NCBI GenBank assembly: GCA_963810485.1
Contig: CAWENQ010000001.1
Span: forward strand, 1 to 46,101
Origin: DATKFM01 sp963810485
GTDB taxonomy: Bacteria > Pseudomonadota > Alphaproteobacteria > Dongiales > Dongiaceae
Length of the DNA stretch: 46,101 nucleotides
Direction of reading: 5' to 3'
Shown here: positions 43,707 through 46,101 of the stretch, in pieces
Position numbering within the stretch: the stretch's first letter is position 1
Layout: the number at the start of each line of letters is the position of its first letter
Program-made: the position numbers and the translations under genes
Notes under the pieces: generated by a model
Database searches by the model: none
What the model saw: the letters and a program-made list of their open reading frames with translations, nothing else
What the model was told of the DNA's origin: nothing

Positions 43707-46101
43707 TCAACCACCCAGAGCGCTGAGGCGTTCCTGGGCTTTGGAGGCAAACTCGCTGTTGGGGTATTCTTTGAGCAATTGCTGGTAGGAGGCTTTCGCC
43801 TTTCCAAGTTGTTGTTACTTTAAACTTCGTGTCCTTGGATCCGTTTGCTTGCTGCTCGAGCAGTTGAGCACCCATCCATAAACCCTCAGATGCGGTCGCT
43901 GGAACGCCGCCGTAAAACTGTGCAATCTTGATAAAGTAGTCGATCGCTGCGCCAAGAAATTCATCCTTTTGCTTCTGATCGGCAGCTGCCTGCGCTTTCT
44001 CACCCATGATAATGCCGCCAAGCAACATGGCCTTGGCGCGCACTTGCGCGGTCGCGGTTGGCGCCCTAATCAGGCCGCTGAGCAGAGTGAGTGCCTCGTC
44101 GAGCTTGCCCTGTTCTTTCAGCGACTGGGCAATGCCGTAATCCGCCTCAAGCACCTTTGGAGACCATGGGTAAAGAGCTTTCAACTCCTGAAACAACTCG
44201 CCGGCAGGTCCGGTTTGACCTTGTTCCTGGGCGACACGGGCCCGTCCAAAAAGTGCGATGGCCTGAGCTTCCTGCACGAGCTGCGAACCCTGGTTCGGCG
44301 GGACATTTTCCGGCACAGGGTAATCCTTAGCGAGTTTCTCAAAGACCGCTCCCGCTTCATTAATCTCTTCTCTCGAATGAGCGCGAGTCCATAAAAATCC
44401 ATGTCCTTCGGAGAATAGATAATGTCGATCGTATATGCCTGATTCATTATGCTGAGAGCTCTGGCTCATCGCGTTCCGATACATAGTTGGCCAGCGCAAA
44501 AAGGACCTTGCTTTTTGCGCTTGGACTCGTGGTGGAGTCAGCGAGCGATTGGAAATATTGTTCGACTTTAGATCCTGTTTTCAGCTCGGCACCCACAAGC
44601 ATCCGTTGCGACTGCAATAAAGTTAGGGGGCTCAGAGCGAGCGAAGGGCTTTCGGGATATTTCTTGATCGCTTCTTCGGCGGAGGCAATGCTGCTATCCA
44701 AGAGAGTTTTCCATTGGGAGCGCTCCCGCTCGGCGAGCGCGCTGTAGCCCCCAAGAGAGTCGGCTTTGCCGCGCTGCAGTTCGGCGATCTTGAAGAGCGC
44801 GTCACCGGCCTGAGGGCTGTCCGCGTAGCGTTCCATGAATTCGCGGTAGGTCGCCACGGCCAGGTCTGTCTTCCCGGAATTGATGGAGGTCTGGGCGATC
44901 GACTCATACGCGAAATAGACTTTGTCATTCTTGGGATATTTTTCGATGAACTGTTTCATCAGGGCGACGACGTCATCGGCTTTACCTTCACTGGCCCGCA
45001 GTTGCGCCCGCATGAAGTAAGTAAATGGCGCAGGCTGGCTGTCGGGGAACTGTTCGGCCACGGAGGCGAGAGCGGCGATCCCCTCATCTTTCTCGCCAAG
45101 CGCGATGAGCGCACCGCCCTTGGCATAGAGGGCCAGTGGTGCGAGTTGGTGCTGGGGATTGGCTTTGGCAAAGGCGTCGAGGAGGGGCGCGGTGGCGCTT
45201 TGTCGCCCTTTTGCTGGGTGCGAATGCCAATCCAGTAATCAGCTTCGACCGCCTGAGGGGTGCCCATATTTGGTTTTGACCACGTTGTAAGCGGCAATCG
45301 CATCGTCCCATTTCCGACTATCCTTATGGATCCCGGCAATCCCCGCTTGGGCGATGACGGCAACTTCGGCCGGCGGATTCTTAGCCAGATAGTCCTGGAA
45401 TGTCTTTAAGGCATCCGGGAGATTGCCCAATCGTGCCTCTGCGTTGGCTTTTTGGACCACGGCAAGGCCGGTGAAACGCCCGTTCGGATAGATCGTTAGC
45501 GCCTCGTTAAAGTAGCGCAGCGCTTCCTGAGCGTTGTTTAGAGCCAGGTACATACTGCCCATCGCGACGGGGAGGTTATCCGCAAGCATGTCGCCCTTGT
45601 ATTTTGATTGGAATTGTCGTAGCCGGCGGTCGCTTGGCTTGCCGCATTTTGCACCGCATAACTCATGGTGGTGAAATACAAGGCCCGCTTCTTGTCTTCC
45701 TCGCTGGTTAGAAATGGAGTGACATGGTGGAGGACAACGCGGGCCTCGTTGTTTCTACCTTGTTGAAAATAGATTTCCGCCATCTTCAACAGGGCTGTGG
45801 CGGTTTGGTCGGGCTTGCCCTGGAGTTCGGCTAATTTCTTTAGTTCGCGCTCGTTCTCCCGATCGAGCTGCTTTTTCAGCGAGACGTTATTGGCGCGTAA
45901 GGCAGCAGCCTTCTTCGTGACGAACTCGCCGAGCTTGTTTTGCTGGAGTGCAATGATCTCCTCTTTTGGAGCGACTGCCCGGAAAGCCGCGAGCGCCTCG
46001 GCGTAGAGCCCGGCGCGCTCCGATTCAGGACTGTAGGCGGCCTGGTTGAGAAGAATCTCTCCAAGCTGGAAATTTGCCTCATTGATCAGGGCGACATCTT
46101 C
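43707..46101 (-). CDS. Large tetratricopeptide-repeat protein, 5' partial, several doubled bases
   Basis: The frame enters from the window edge (EDVALINEANFQLGEILLNQ) and ends SAQERL-type, seen as KAQERLSALGG before TGA at 43707-43709. It contains a coiled-coil-like stretch (LKKQLDRENERELKKLAELQ) and many TPR helices such as ALRYFNEALTIYPNGRF, DALKTFQDYLAKNPPAEV, ALMKQFIEKYPKNDKVYFA and LFQELKALYPWSPKVLEADY. About 790 residues are visible. Seven extra bases can be explained as synonymous doublets (for example GG[G/C], CC[A/G], AA[A/G], TC[C/A], AT[C/A]). Such proteins in Verrucomicrobia, Planctomycetes and similar groups sit in the envelope near TonB/ExbB genes. The composition differs from the rest of the window. 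Confidence 0.75.

Overview
The window looks like a stretch of an alphaproteobacterial chromosome, probably Rhodospirillales-like. The grounds are high GC, the gene neighbourhood (mnmA, a cysE/cysteine desulfurase/ferredoxin cluster, anmK, tyrS, an AsmA/YhdP-like protein next to glnE), a cyclic glucan synthase, and several families of short palindromic repeats typical of this class. It is carried by an assembly with visible consensus problems, and its last 2.8 kb appear to come from a different source.

Layout. (1) 1-4911: C-terminal half of a cyclic beta-1,2-glucan synthase (NdvB type), broken by one +1 and one -1 indel. (2) About 5.2-12.6 kb: a lower-GC integrated element next to tRNA-Met, with a decayed nuclease gene, five or six unrecognised genes, a replication-protein-like gene and a large serine recombinase. 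The last codons of the recombinase are read from the tRNA gene itself. The word TGTACA is strongly concentrated in this element. (3) 12.7-28.8 kb: mostly well-behaved chromosomal genes. These are mnmA, a GST, a polytopic membrane protein, a 59-residue Cys-rich secreted peptide, a 2-oxoglutarate oxygenase-like gene, an alpha/beta hydrolase, the operon cysE - cysteine desulfurase - iscS - fdx behind an IscR-type promoter, another hydrolase, a DUF1194 VWA protein, anmK and tyrS, with palindromic repeats between them. (4) 28.9-37.5 kb: one seven-gene operon, hyuB-livK-livG-livF-livH-livM-hyuA, in which an ATP-dependent hydantoinase/oxoprolinase-type enzyme pair brackets a complete branched-chain-amino-acid-type ABC importer. 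(5) 37.6-43.3 kb: a YhdP/AsmA-like protein and glnE, which is cut off near 43.31 kb. (6) 43.3-46.1 kb: a small exported protein and a large TPR protein of different composition, probably a chimeric join.

The most striking observation is in (4). The operon appears shredded by about 65 frameshifts, but all of them are single extra bases. Almost every one can be read as a codon whose third position is written twice, with two different synonymous bases (for example TA[T/C], GG[C/G], GC[A/G]). Removing one base per site gives lengths divisible by three for all seven genes. The simplest reading is that two closely related haplotypes, either co-existing strains or two collapsed operon copies, were merged so that both alleles of each synonymous SNP were kept. 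The genes are therefore probably intact in nature, and the 'frameshifts' record purifying selection. I saw no CRISPR array, rRNA or intact insertion sequence.
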